A stretch of DNA of 64,000 bases from Anaerolineae bacterium (GTDB lineage Bacteria; Chloroflexota; Anaerolineae; 4572-78; J111), in assembly GCA_022071955.1 (NCBI GenBank), contig JAJVIM010000020.1, positions 248,001 to 312,000 on the forward strand, read 5' to 3'. Position numbers and translations under genes: made by a program. Of this stretch, positions 52,001-61,262 are shown one piece after another. A model generated the notes under the pieces. It did no database searches. It was not told the origin of the DNA and saw nothing but the letters and a program-made list of their open reading frames with translations. Within the stretch, counting starts at the first letter, position 1. Every line of letters starts with the position of its first letter.

Positions 52001-55000
52001 GCAGCATTGGTATCCCCACCATCAACTGCGTTAACCCTTCAACCGGAATTGCCATTGGCACCGTCACCTCCATCACCCAAACCGGGGTGGCCAATTTAAC
52101 CGTGCCGGGGCTTTCGCCGGTAACGGGTAACACCAGCCTCACCTTTACGCCCGGCCCGCCGGTAAAAGTCACCGTCAAAGCCGGGACAACGACGCTGCAT
52201 GCCAACGGCGTTTCGTCCACGCCGATCACCGTCACTTTAAAAGATAACTACAGCAACCCGGTGCTGGCCGGTTATACCATCCACAGCATTTCCAGCACAG
52301 CCGGCGTTTTGAGCTGCGGCAGTTTTACCACCAACTCGGCCGGGCAACTGCTGTGTACCCTCACGGCCGGCACCATTGAAGGCGTGGCCGTTTTCACGGT
52401 TCGCTATACCGCCGGCCAAACGTTAATTCACGAAAACTCCGATACCGTCAACATCGTCATTACTGAACCGGTGTCGATGATTATTGACCCGTCCGGGCCA
52501 CTCACCGTTACTGCCGGTATCACCACGCCGTTTCAGGTGACGGTGTACGATGTGGGCAACGCGATAGTGCCGCCCAGCCGGCTCAATTACAGTTGGTTTG
52601 CCGAGTCGCAGGGGGGGCAGGGTGATTTTTCGCCGGTGCCCGCCGACAGCCGCCAGACCTCATTTATCGGCAAAATTGCCGGTACAGTCCGGGTTCGGGT
52701 TTCGGTGTGGGATGCCAACTTCAATTATGTTTCGCCGGGGTTGACGTATGTGACCATTTTGCCCGCGCCGCCGATCAACGGTACGCTGGCCGTTAGCCCC
52801 GGTGCGGTGCCCGCCGACGGCGCCAGCCCGGTCAACCTGACGCTCTCGGCGATGAACGATGTTTACGGCAACGTGCCCCGCGACGGCGACACGGTGACCT
52901 TTTACATCAACACGCCGCAGCCGCAGGTGGTTACCGGCACCGTGGCCGGCAATCTGGTTTCGGCCAGCTTTACCTCAACTACTGTGGCCGGCACCTTCCC
53001 TATTACTGTGGCCAATTCTTACAATCAGCAGATCAGCCTGTCCGGCCAAACGGCGGTCACCTTTACCGCCGGCGCGCCACTCCGGGCGACGATTGCCACG
53101 GCCACGCCGCCACAAATCATCGCCAACGGGGTGAACACCAGCACGGTGGTGCTGCAAATCACCGACCAGTACAGCAACCCCGTGTCGGCCGGTTGGCCGC
53201 TGAGTCTGGCTTCATCGCTGGGAACCTTCCCGGCCAGCGGCACCACCGCCGCCAACGGGTTGGTGACCGGTACATTGCAGGCCGGTCTGATTTTGGGCGA
53301 TGCCCGGATTACCGTAACTCACGGCGTTAACCCGTTTTTGGCCGGCGGCGCAGTGCCGTTGGTGGCTGGCCCGGCCGTTTCGGCCACGTTAGCGGCCAGT
53401 ACAACCACGCTGGCTGCCGGCGATCCCGGCACGCAGCTCACCTTCACCGTGGCAGATGCCTGGGGTCACCCGGTTTCCGGTCAGGTGCTCACCCCCACCA
53501 TTTCGCCGGCGCTGGCTTCGTTCAGCGGCAGCCAACTGGTACAAAACGGGCAGTTGGTGCGCCAGCTTGTGCCGCTCACCCAAACCGGGGTGGCCACAGT
53601 TGGCTTGCAGGGGGTGACGGTTACCGGCAGCACCGCCTTTACCGTTGTGCCCAACGTGGCCGCCATCGCCAGAGTGACCGCCGCGCCCAAATCGCTGACG
53701 GTTGGGCAGGATAGTTCGCTGCTCATCACCATCACCGACGCCTACGGCAACCTGGTGCCGGCTACCGCCATCACCGTAACTTCAACCCTGACCGGCACGT
53801 TCGATGGGTTGACCTCGCCGGTGACCAAAACCACCGTGGGCAGCAGCGGCCAGATCAGCACCGTGCTGCGCTCGACCAACGCCGGCCTCGACCCGCTGGC
53901 TTTTGCTGGCCCGGCCGGGCCGCTGAGCCGGCACCCCGGCTCGGACGCCGTTGAGTTCAAGCCCGATTCATTGATCATTGTCACGCTGGATGTAACCGGC
54001 CCAATTACGTGGATGGCCGGCACCCCGCTGACCATCACGGCCAGCAGCCGCGACCGATTTTACAACATCATCGATCCGTGGCAGCCGGTGGATTATATTT
54101 GGAGTCAGAACGCCGCGGTGAACGGCCCCGGCTACGGCACCGTTACCGGCATCGATGCTCGCAACCGGTCGGTGGAATTTTTGCCGATGAAAACGGGCGT
54201 CAACGCTTTGCAGGCCATTAACGCGCCTTTCAGAAGCAATCCGCTAACGGTAACGGTGGTGGCCGCGCCGCCCACCCAGGGGTTGGTGCCGGTAACGCCG
54301 GCCAGCGTGCAGGCCAACAACGCCAGCACCACCACCATCCGGCTCACCAATTTAACCGATGTTTACGGCAACGACGTGGCCGACGGCCACACCATCACGG
54401 TTACGGTGGATACGCGCTCGGCGACGGGCGTGGTGAGCGCCGGCGAGGCTCGCGTGGTGCTTACGGCCACCACCAAAGCCGGCACGCACGCCATTACCGC
54501 CCGTAGCGCCGCCGGCCCAATGGCTCTGACCGGCTTCCCCAGCGTGACATTTACACCCGGCCCGCCGGCCAAAGCGGTGGTCACCGCCACCCAAAAAATT
54601 GTGCCGGTTGACCAGCCGGCCACGCTCAATATTCTGGTGTATGACCAATTTAACAACCTTGTCTCTGACGGCACGCTGATCACCGTGACGGTGAGCAAAG
54701 CCAACGTGGCCGGCAACAGCTCGCCGACGCTCGGCGGCGGCACGAGCCGCACCGTCAACCCCTTTGCCCTGGGCGATGGCCTTATCTCGATTGCCGGCGC
54801 CAGCGGCACGCTGTTTTTGCAGGGTGATACCAAGCTGACCTTTATCCCCGGCAGCGCGGTCTTTGCCGAAGTGACCGCCTCGAAAACAAAGGTGCTGGGC
54901 GATGGCGTCAGTACCTCCGCCCTCGACATTGTGATTAAAGACGGGCTACACTTCCCGGTGACCGGCTCCGGCACCGCGGTGATGACCGTGACCCGCGGCG

Positions 55001-57471
55001 TGGTGCTGCCCACCAGCACGCTGGTCACCGATGGCCGCTTTGCTGTGGCCTACACCGCCAACCGCTCGGTGGGGCCGGTGGCCATGCAGATCAGCTACAA
55101 CGGCCAGCCGATGACGGTGCAGGGCGACTCGCTGGAGTTGATTGCCGGCCCGCCCTACGCGGCGGTACTTACCGCCACGCCCACGGTTATTCGCGTTGAC
55201 AGCAGCGACCAATCGACGCTGCGCTTTAGCCTGTTTGACCAGTGGAACAACCCGGTCCCGGCTGGGACGGTGGTCACTACCACCGCCTCGATGGGACTGG
55301 TTGCGCCGCTTAGCGGCACGACCACCGGCAACGTTATCACCTTTACCCTCACCCCGGAAACCGCGGCCGGGCCGGTGGTCTTTACCGTTACCGCAGCCTC
55401 GGCGGTCAACCCGCTTGTTCTTTCCGGCGACGCGGTGACGATTACACCGGGCGATATTCATCACATTGCCGTACAGCCCGATGTGCCGGTTTGGGTAACG
55501 GCCGGCGGCAGTACCAGCTTCAGCGCCATTGGCTACGACAAATACAATAACCAGACCAGCACCGGGCCGTTTAACTGGCGCAAAGTGTACGGCAGTGGCG
55601 ATGGCCTGTTGAGCGGCGGGGTTTTTACCGGCACGCTGGCCGGCACGCTGGGGATTCAGGCCTACACCGGCACCATTTACAGCCCCGAAAAATCGGTGAC
55701 AATTCTGCCCGGTTCGCTCTTTACCACCGTGGTCAAAGCCACGCCGATCACCGTATCAATTGGCGGCGTGCCCAGTCAACTGGCCATTACCGCCCGCGAC
55801 GCCTACGGCAATCTGGTGGCCGATGGCACAGCCGCCTCGGTTACTACGGATTTGGGCACATTGACCGGCACCGGCGTAACCAAAAACGGCGTGCTGACCC
55901 GCACCCTGTTGTCGAGCAATTTTTCCGGGCGGGCGCACATTTTTGTCAACGGTAAGGCAGCCAGCGGCGATACCGTCTTCTTTTCGCCGCGGGCCTGGAT
56001 GACCGCCATCCCCGGTACGCTGGTGGCCGATGGAACCAGCCAGGCCGAAGTGCGCGTTAGAATTCTGGATGGCGATGGCCTGCCCACCGGCCAACTGCCC
56101 AAAACGGTCACGTCAACGCTGGGGATTTTAAATTACAATCAGTGTACCACTTCCGCCGACACATTTGTCTGTACGCTGACCGCGCCAACCACGGTGGGGC
56201 AGGCGGCCATTTATGTGGATGGTTTCCCGGCGCAGGGTGTGGTCACCTTTACTACCGGCACGCCGTCGCGGGCAACCATCAGCGCCTCGCCCAAATTTGT
56301 GACGGTGAACGGCTGGAGCACCAGCACCCTGACCATCTCCGTGCAGGACGATTTTGGCCACGTGATTACCAATTACACCGGCCCGCTCACGGTCACAACC
56401 TCGCTGGGCAGCATTGGCGGCGTCCAATCGACGGTTAACGGGGTCACGCGCCGAACGTTGACCGGCGGGGCCTTGCCCGGCGTGGCGACCATTTCCGTGG
56501 CCGGCTTATCGGCCTACGGCGATTACAAAATTCCGGTGCGGGGCGTGGCGGCCAGAATCAGCGCCTCGCCCAAGTATCTGATTGCCAACGGCAAAGACTC
56601 GGCGGTGCTGACCATCGCGCTGGAAGATGATACCGGCCAGCCGCTGACCGGCGTTAATTTGCCCATTACCGTGACTACCTCGCTGGGAACCCTCAGTGGG
56701 GTTAAGCCCACGGTCAATGGGGTCACAAATCGAACCCTGACCGCGGCCAGCAGTAGCGGTATGGCGGCCATTTCGGTGGCGGGCATGTCCGCCACGGGCG
56801 ATACCAAAGTGCAGTTTGTGGGTAATTCGTTTGTTGATGGCGATTTTGAGAGCGGGTTGGCCAACTGGATTGTGGGTAACAGCTACGCGCCGCTCACGTC
56901 TACGCAGGTATATTCCGGGCAGGCCGTGGGCAACGATACGGTGGGCAGCACGATGGTGACCCCGCACGGTCTCGGCTCAAAAATGGTGCGGCTGGGGGCA
57001 ACCTCATCGGACAACCGGAGTCACGCCGTGGGCGACACCTGGCTCCGCCAGTCGGTGTATGTAACGCCGACGGGCGTGACGCAGGTTTCCTACTGGTACC
57101 GGCTGCTGAGCTACGATGTGTCGGTGGGTTCGGCGGACCGGGGTTATCTGGAGTGGGACCCGTTTAAAGTGTATCTCAACGGCCAGCAAAAATGGCAGGA
57201 CAAAGACGCTATCCCCGAACGGGTTTGGTCGTGGGAGTGGCAAAATTGGCGCGATGGGCCGCCCAGCCCGCCGCCGTCGCCGCTGGATACCGGCTGGCGG
57301 CAGGGTGTGCTGGATTTAACGCCCTACGCCGGGCAGGTGGTTAGTTTGGAATTCCGGGTGTCGAACAATGTGAAACCGGAGGATAATACCTGGGTTTACA
57401 TTGATGATGTGGGTGTAACCTACCGGGAGAGCCAAATCCACAACGTATATCTGCCAATAGTGATCAAATAA
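49027..57471 (+). CDS. Giant adhesin with about 25 Ig-like (Big_1-type) repeats
   Basis: 2814 residues. A signal peptide (ILPIFAAILFLSPLAFIG) leads to a DUF11-type domain at about 45-155 (QYTIVITNLTGANVVATITD). About 25 tandem Ig-like repeats of 90-115 residues follow, most with a GPP linker, ADG or VNG turn, and a DxYGNxV strand, as in invasin/intimin. Variants at positions 11, 16 and 21 and at 12 and 17 recur every five repeats. A final domain (about 2600-2800; GDFESGLANWIVGN, VYIDDVGVTY) resembles carbohydrate-binding modules, and the last residues are VYLPIVIK. There is no LPxTG and no membrane anchor. It is probably a secreted cell-surface fibre. It starts 11 bases after the LysM gene. 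Confidence 0.92.
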   Translation: MTSIHRTRSHSNQLLLKLTRLILPIFAAILFLSPLAFIGSTPTRAAGFGEITKQVSKSSVQAGEEFQYTIVITNLTGANVVATITDTVPTGIVVQQVLDGGTLSNGVITWNATVNNGQKTQVRFTALAQQSGTLYNSDYGVTSGQYSSVGSPVPITVSPGNPHHLTVNVNPTSLTVGPASTASLNVTVEDVYGNPLGDNTVVSLSYNLGSIDGQPAGSTITATTTAGQVNKTFSAMTVAGTARITVTAGALSPVVKTISLLPGPPNLLSASAAPTTISVVGGQQSVITGQVQDQYANPIDGQPITFTTNLGQLNGVGTTVVAATSGGKATATLAGTTAGTATITVQSGALAPANTQVYLSPGPPTQIRFNPPSNVPISIEADGQSSVNLELQVLDMHGNLVTQPTPVTITTSLGKLTGGGTTYTKTTTDGLVPFTLTSITQTGTANLSAVAGSLNTDRSVNFLAGNPASVELSITPPAIVANGASTAAIVATAYDKFHNIVKDKTITFTFAAARGTLNGAATESTTSGSINRTLTSDTTLGTVPITVTVTGLITPGLGSVQFIVGPPAQVNVTAATLSTEVGQTVPLTFTLYDSVGHVIPAVPITVASTIGNVNPATANTDAGGQAFLSLFSTRAGAATLAVTSTAGAVSVTGNPTITFNPGPPQLASLQASPTSIVADGLTTAVITATVTDIYANPVQGVTPAFSTTLGTLAGAGATNAGGVTTRTLRSSTTLGTAQVSVSGLTASPVNVNFVVGPPASAILQATPTTAYVLGLGTPDAVTVVITVTDQVGHAIANASPVVTSTFGTLSGCTGTNSQGMLTCTLKSTKSGTPTIYVGGIAATGDTITFIPGPTAASIEVTPSGTLASPVHVTSGQSFPFSAVAKDVYKNPIPSAIFNWGIRPNPPGDGTGTIDTGGVVIGQKAGRMIVSVSSNKGGYVESHLVVDPGPAAKGQLTASPTSLPIGTFSDISLLVTDSYGNAINTSYCPTLNSSIGIPTINCVNPSTGIAIGTVTSITQTGVANLTVPGLSPVTGNTSLTFTPGPPVKVTVKAGTTTLHANGVSSTPITVTLKDNYSNPVLAGYTIHSISSTAGVLSCGSFTTNSAGQLLCTLTAGTIEGVAVFTVRYTAGQTLIHENSDTVNIVITEPVSMIIDPSGPLTVTAGITTPFQVTVYDVGNAIVPPSRLNYSWFAESQGGQGDFSPVPADSRQTSFIGKIAGTVRVRVSVWDANFNYVSPGLTYVTILPAPPINGTLAVSPGAVPADGASPVNLTLSAMNDVYGNVPRDGDTVTFYINTPQPQVVTGTVAGNLVSASFTSTTVAGTFPITVANSYNQQISLSGQTAVTFTAGAPLRATIATATPPQIIANGVNTSTVVLQITDQYSNPVSAGWPLSLASSLGTFPASGTTAANGLVTGTLQAGLILGDARITVTHGVNPFLAGGAVPLVAGPAVSATLAASTTTLAAGDPGTQLTFTVADAWGHPVSGQVLTPTISPALASFSGSQLVQNGQLVRQLVPLTQTGVATVGLQGVTVTGSTAFTVVPNVAAIARVTAAPKSLTVGQDSSLLITITDAYGNLVPATAITVTSTLTGTFDGLTSPVTKTTVGSSGQISTVLRSTNAGLDPLAFAGPAGPLSRHPGSDAVEFKPDSLIIVTLDVTGPITWMAGTPLTITASSRDRFYNIIDPWQPVDYIWSQNAAVNGPGYGTVTGIDARNRSVEFLPMKTGVNALQAINAPFRSNPLTVTVVAAPPTQGLVPVTPASVQANNASTTTIRLTNLTDVYGNDVADGHTITVTVDTRSATGVVSAGEARVVLTATTKAGTHAITARSAAGPMALTGFPSVTFTPGPPAKAVVTATQKIVPVDQPATLNILVYDQFNNLVSDGTLITVTVSKANVAGNSSPTLGGGTSRTVNPFALGDGLISIAGASGTLFLQGDTKLTFIPGSAVFAEVTASKTKVLGDGVSTSALDIVIKDGLHFPVTGSGTAVMTVTRGVVLPTSTLVTDGRFAVAYTANRSVGPVAMQISYNGQPMTVQGDSLELIAGPPYAAVLTATPTVIRVDSSDQSTLRFSLFDQWNNPVPAGTVVTTTASMGLVAPLSGTTTGNVITFTLTPETAAGPVVFTVTAASAVNPLVLSGDAVTITPGDIHHIAVQPDVPVWVTAGGSTSFSAIGYDKYNNQTSTGPFNWRKVYGSGDGLLSGGVFTGTLAGTLGIQAYTGTIYSPEKSVTILPGSLFTTVVKATPITVSIGGVPSQLAITARDAYGNLVADGTAASVTTDLGTLTGTGVTKNGVLTRTLLSSNFSGRAHIFVNGKAASGDTVFFSPRAWMTAIPGTLVADGTSQAEVRVRILDGDGLPTGQLPKTVTSTLGILNYNQCTTSADTFVCTLTAPTTVGQAAIYVDGFPAQGVVTFTTGTPSRATISASPKFVTVNGWSTSTLTISVQDDFGHVITNYTGPLTVTTSLGSIGGVQSTVNGVTRRTLTGGALPGVATISVAGLSAYGDYKIPVRGVAARISASPKYLIANGKDSAVLTIALEDDTGQPLTGVNLPITVTTSLGTLSGVKPTVNGVTNRTLTAASSSGMAAISVAGMSATGDTKVQFVGNSFVDGDFESGLANWIVGNSYAPLTSTQVYSGQAVGNDTVGSTMVTPHGLGSKMVRLGATSSDNRSHAVGDTWLRQSVYVTPTGVTQVSYWYRLLSYDVSVGSADRGYLEWDPFKVYLNGQQKWQDKDAIPERVWSWEWQNWRDGPPSPPPSPLDTGWRQGVLDLTPYAGQVVSLEFRVSNNVKPEDNTWVYIDDVGVTYRESQIHNVYLPIVIK

Positions 57472-57566
57472 GCGGAGCGAATTGTAAATAGCGCGTGGCG
57501 GGTGGCGAATTACGAATTAGTTAGCGTCTTTAGTTTTTCGCCACTTAAAAAGGCGGCGAGTTGCAA

Positions 57567-57615
57567 GTAGCGGGTGGCGGGTAAAAACGCGCCACTTGCC
57601 ACCCGCCACCGCTAC
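57567..57615. terminator. Inverted repeat in the convergent gap, possible two-way terminator
   Basis: GTAGCGGGTGGCGGGT (57567-57582) pairs with ACCCGCCACCGCTAC (57601-57615) with one bulged G and an 18-base loop. It is in the 242-base gap between the adhesin and the convergent hybrid kinase. The rest of the gap consists of short related strings (GGCGGGTGGCGAATTACGAATTAG and the like) and no gene was seen in it. Confidence 0.6.
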
Positions 57616-57713
57616 CGACTACGACCAGGTGCATTGTGGCGAACATTCTGTGACACTAACCGAATTACGAATTGTGTGACTCTGCGACTCGTCTTATCCT
57701 TCACCCATCCCCC

Positions 57714-60700
57714 TCACGCACTGCCTTCAATGGGCAGCGTCACCGTTACCACCGCGCCGGGCGCATTAAGGTTGTTGTCTATTTCAATTTTCCCCTGGTG
57801 AGTCTCCACAATTGCGCCGCAGGTAAACAGGCCCAGCCCCAAATTTTTGCCGCTGCTTTTGGTGGTAAAAAACGGATGAAACAGCCGGTCGCGGTGCTGC
57901 ACCGGGATGCCGATGCCGTTGTCAATCAGCCTGATTTGCACATCGTAATTATTTGCCTGCCCGGCGATGATCTCGATAGCCCCGCCCCGCGCCTCAGTTG
58001 CGTCGATGGCGTCGCGGGCGTTGAGCAGCAGGTTCATCCACAGCAGTTTCAGGTGGCTGGCGCTGGCAATGATTGTCGGCATTGGGTCAATCTGTTTGGT
58101 GACAGAAATATCGCTTTTGCGCAGCGAATGGCTCACCAGCGTCAGCGCATCATCAATGGTTTCTTCCAGATCGGTCTCAAACCAGTCGTAGCTGTCCTGC
58201 GTAGAGAAATCGAGTAGATTCTGTACAATTTTGCGGATATGCGTGCCGGCTTCTTCAATGTGCTTGATCATGCCAAAGTCCGGCGAGTCCTCAGACATTT
58301 CCATGCCCATAATTTGTGAATTGGCAATAATAATGGTCAGTGGGTTGTTGATCTGGTGGGCCACGCTGGAGGCCAGTTGCCCAACCGCGGCCATATTGGC
58401 CGAGCGGAACAGCGACGCCTGCAAACGCAACTGCTCAGACATATCCTGCGCCAAAATAATCACCTGATTTACCGCGCCGGAGGATGAAAAAATGGGGTAA
58501 GTGTGTACATTCCGGTCGGCAAACAGGTTGCGGTTATCGATATCGGCTTTGGTTTCCCAAATACCTTCTTTGCCGGTGGCAAATGTATCCTGCACAATCC
58601 GGGTGAGCGCCGGCGCGGCCTCGCCCCACAGCGCCTCGTTGCACGGCCGGCCTGTCAGGGTTTCCGGGGTGGTGCCCAACCGCTGCGCCTCGGCCTGGTT
58701 AATGGTTACAATGTTCAGATTGGGGTCGATGATGTACAGACCGTCGGTAATCCCGTTAAACAGGGCCTTGAGCGTGCTGTGGCTGCGTAAAATCTCTTCC
58801 TGTTTGGTTGACAGATCAGTATAGGCTGATGACAGATCGCGGAAGAGGTTGGCATTTTGAATGGCGATGGAGGCGTGGCTGGCAAAGGTGTTGAGCAGTG
58901 TTTCGTCGCTGGGGTGAAACGCGTCGGGGCGCGGGCTTTTCACCGAAATCGCGCCAATCACCGCCTCACCCACGCGCAGCGGCGCTACCAGCAGCGACCA
59001 CGTGCCATGCTCGCGGGTTTGGTGAGTCATGCGGACGGTGTCTTTTGTTCGCATAGCCAGTTGAACTACATGCTGCTGAATTGGCTCAAGCTCGACGGGC
59101 AGGGGGTGTCCCGGTGCCGACGCCCGGCTTTCGAGCGCGTCCGACTGGCTGTTGGGGTTGAGCAGGTACAGCTCGCTGTGAGTGGCCACGGTGATGGTTT
59201 TGGCCGCAGATTGCACCACCAGTTCCAGCACCCGGTCCAGGTGCAGGGTTGTGCTGATGCTCTGGCTGATGGTGTTGAGCGCTTCGGTTTGCTGGAGCTG
59301 GTGCTGAACTTCCTCGTACAGCCGGGCTTTTTCAATGGCCGCCGCCGCATGTGAACTGACAATCTGCATCAGGCGCACATCGTTGGCCGAAAAGGTGTTG
59401 GGGTGTTCGCTGCCCAGTTGCAGCACGCCCATTACGGTGCTGCCGCTGGGCAAAGGGATAGCCAGCCACGATTTTATTGTTTGCGGCGGAGCGCCGTTTT
59501 GTGGGGGCTGCGGCTCAATAATCAGGCCGGCTTGCTGGCTGGCAGCGACATTTTGAGCGATAGCTGCCGCCCGGCGGCGGTCGGCGTCGGTCAATTCCAC
59601 GGCGTCGCTCAGCGTCACCACCGAGTCGATGCGTTGGTTTTCGCCGGCGTACAGGTAAACGTTGCTGACCGAGGCGCCGGTGAGGCTGCGCGAAACCGCC
59701 ATTGTGGTGGTCAGCGTTTCTTGCAAATTGAGGGTGCGGTCAATGGCCCGGCCGGCTTCGTAGAGCGCCTCAATTTCGTCTACCCGCTGCGCTTCGGCGT
59801 ACAGCAGCGCGTTTTGCAGAGCGATGGCTGCCTGATTGGCCAGCATGGTTAAAATCTGGTGCAGGTCTTCGTTGAAGGCGTTGGCTTTTTGGCCGATGAG
59901 CGCCAGCGCGCCCATGGGTACCGCACTCACTGCCAGCGGCTCAATCATCAGCGACCGGACCGGTTGGTCGGCTTGCGGCTGCCAGGCGGGTTGGTAAATT
60001 GGGAGCCGGTCAACCAGCGCCTGGGCAATGAGGCCCTGGTCGATGGGTGACGTGGTGAGTCGCTCATTTTTGGCGGTGAGCGTTACCACTTCCAGATCGT
60101 TTTCAACGTTGGTTCTAAAATAGAGCGCGGCCAATTCTACGTGGGGAATCACGCGCAGGGTCGCTTCCAGCACGGTGTTGACCACCTCGGTGCGGTCAAG
60201 CATAGTGGCGATGCGCTGGCCGGCGCTCACCAGCGTGTTGCGCGCCCGCAACTGGTTGATTTGCTGCGAAAACAGGCGCGAATTCTCCAGCGCGCCCACA
60301 ATCTGGTTGGCAAATATTTCCAGCCGCAGAATTGTTTCGATTGAGACGGGCAGCTCCAGATCGATGATCCACAAAATGCCGGCCAGTTTGCCGCCGCGGG
60401 TATCCAGCGGAATGGCCAGCAGCGGCGTGAGCGAGTCTGGCGGGTCTGGCAGGGTGTCAAACGGAAAAGGAAAAGGCTGTTTCAGGGGGTCAAACAAAAA
60501 CGATTGGCTGATCCGTTTGCCGGCGGCTAACAGGCTTCGTAGGATTGCTTCTGTGAGTTGGTGGTGGACCAACTGCTGGCCCCACCAATGCTCAACAAAC
60601 GAGTCGGGGGCAACGGTTTCCAGTTCGGTGTCGCTGGGCATAAAGGCGCTGATGGCCACTTTTAAATTAAGCTGGCGGTGGGCAATTTCAGGAATTTCAT

Positions 60701-61205
60701 TGAGCACCAGGTGGGGCAGCGGGCTGAGGTGGGCCAGCCGGTTGCTGGCTTCGAGCATTTTGGTGAGATTTTTGTTGCTTTCCTGAAGGGTGACGATCAG
60801 TTTTTGGTGTTCGGCCCGGCTGCGCTGGTAGTCAAGGGCGCGGTGAACGCTGTGCGCCAACTCGGCGTTGTTGATGGGCTTGGTCAGGTAATCGTGCGCG
60901 CCCAACCGCAGCGCCTCCACCGCCGATTCGATGGTGCCGTAGCCGGTTACCAGAATAAATTCAATCTCCGGGAAGTTGGATTTGGCCCAGGTGAGCAAAT
61001 CCAGCCCGGAAAATTCTGGCATCACCAGGTCAGACACCACCAGATCGATGGGCTGTTGTTGTAACAGGGTTTGGGCTTCTTCCCCGCTGGTGGCTGTAAC
61101 AACGTGATAGCCTTCGGCATCCAGAATTCGTTTCAAAACGCGGCAAACGCTTGCTTCGTCATCGACAACCAGAATGTGATTTTGTAGGTCCATGTTGAAA
61201 CTCAT
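57714..61205 (-). CDS. Hybrid histidine kinase (REC-GAFs-PAS-HisKA-HATPase)
   Basis: 1163 residues; an internal ATG at 61193 is an alternative start. An N-terminal receiver (LVVDDEASVCRVLKRILDAE, Asp in LVVSDLVMPEF) is followed by three or four GAF-type domains (for example VNTVLEATLRVIPHVELAAL), a PAS domain (GITDGLYIIDPNLNIVTINQ), HisKA with H-box SSVAHQINNPLT (His near 947), and HATPase (MNLLLNARDAIDA, GKNLGLGLFTCG). It has no membrane segment. It stands downstream of the OmpR-type regulator in the same direction, behind a strong hairpin, so they may form a signalling set. The sensed signal is unknown. Confidence 0.93.
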   Translation of the reverse strand: MSFNMDLQNHILVVDDEASVCRVLKRILDAEGYHVVTATSGEEAQTLLQQQPIDLVVSDLVMPEFSGLDLLTWAKSNFPEIEFILVTGYGTIESAVEALRLGAHDYLTKPINNAELAHSVHRALDYQRSRAEHQKLIVTLQESNKNLTKMLEASNRLAHLSPLPHLVLNEIPEIAHRQLNLKVAISAFMPSDTELETVAPDSFVEHWWGQQLVHHQLTEAILRSLLAAGKRISQSFLFDPLKQPFPFPFDTLPDPPDSLTPLLAIPLDTRGGKLAGILWIIDLELPVSIETILRLEIFANQIVGALENSRLFSQQINQLRARNTLVSAGQRIATMLDRTEVVNTVLEATLRVIPHVELAALYFRTNVENDLEVVTLTAKNERLTTSPIDQGLIAQALVDRLPIYQPAWQPQADQPVRSLMIEPLAVSAVPMGALALIGQKANAFNEDLHQILTMLANQAAIALQNALLYAEAQRVDEIEALYEAGRAIDRTLNLQETLTTTMAVSRSLTGASVSNVYLYAGENQRIDSVVTLSDAVELTDADRRRAAAIAQNVAASQQAGLIIEPQPPQNGAPPQTIKSWLAIPLPSGSTVMGVLQLGSEHPNTFSANDVRLMQIVSSHAAAAIEKARLYEEVQHQLQQTEALNTISQSISTTLHLDRVLELVVQSAAKTITVATHSELYLLNPNSQSDALESRASAPGHPLPVELEPIQQHVVQLAMRTKDTVRMTHQTREHGTWSLLVAPLRVGEAVIGAISVKSPRPDAFHPSDETLLNTFASHASIAIQNANLFRDLSSAYTDLSTKQEEILRSHSTLKALFNGITDGLYIIDPNLNIVTINQAEAQRLGTTPETLTGRPCNEALWGEAAPALTRIVQDTFATGKEGIWETKADIDNRNLFADRNVHTYPIFSSSGAVNQVIILAQDMSEQLRLQASLFRSANMAAVGQLASSVAHQINNPLTIIIANSQIMGMEMSEDSPDFGMIKHIEEAGTHIRKIVQNLLDFSTQDSYDWFETDLEETIDDALTLVSHSLRKSDISVTKQIDPMPTIIASASHLKLLWMNLLLNARDAIDATEARGGAIEIIAGQANNYDVQIRLIDNGIGIPVQHRDRLFHPFFTTKSSGKNLGLGLFTCGAIVETHQGKIEIDNNLNAPGAVVTVTLPIEGSA

Positions 61206-61211
61206 TTGAAA

Positions 61212-61242
61212 AGGCCTGACAGGGTGTTGACCTGTCAGGCCT
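61212..61242 (-). terminator. Perfect 12-bp hairpin between the regulator and hybrid kinase genes
   Basis: AGGCCTGACAGG (61212-61223) and CCTGTCAGGCCT (61231-61242) are perfect arms with a 7-base loop. On the minus strand CCTTTTC follows, a short U-run, so it can act as a terminator or attenuator between the OmpR-type gene (stop 61263) and the kinase start (61205). It has the same arm and loop lengths as the hairpin at 8065-8095. Confidence 0.75.
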
Positions 61243-61262
61243 GAGGATACGGGTTGATTGGG

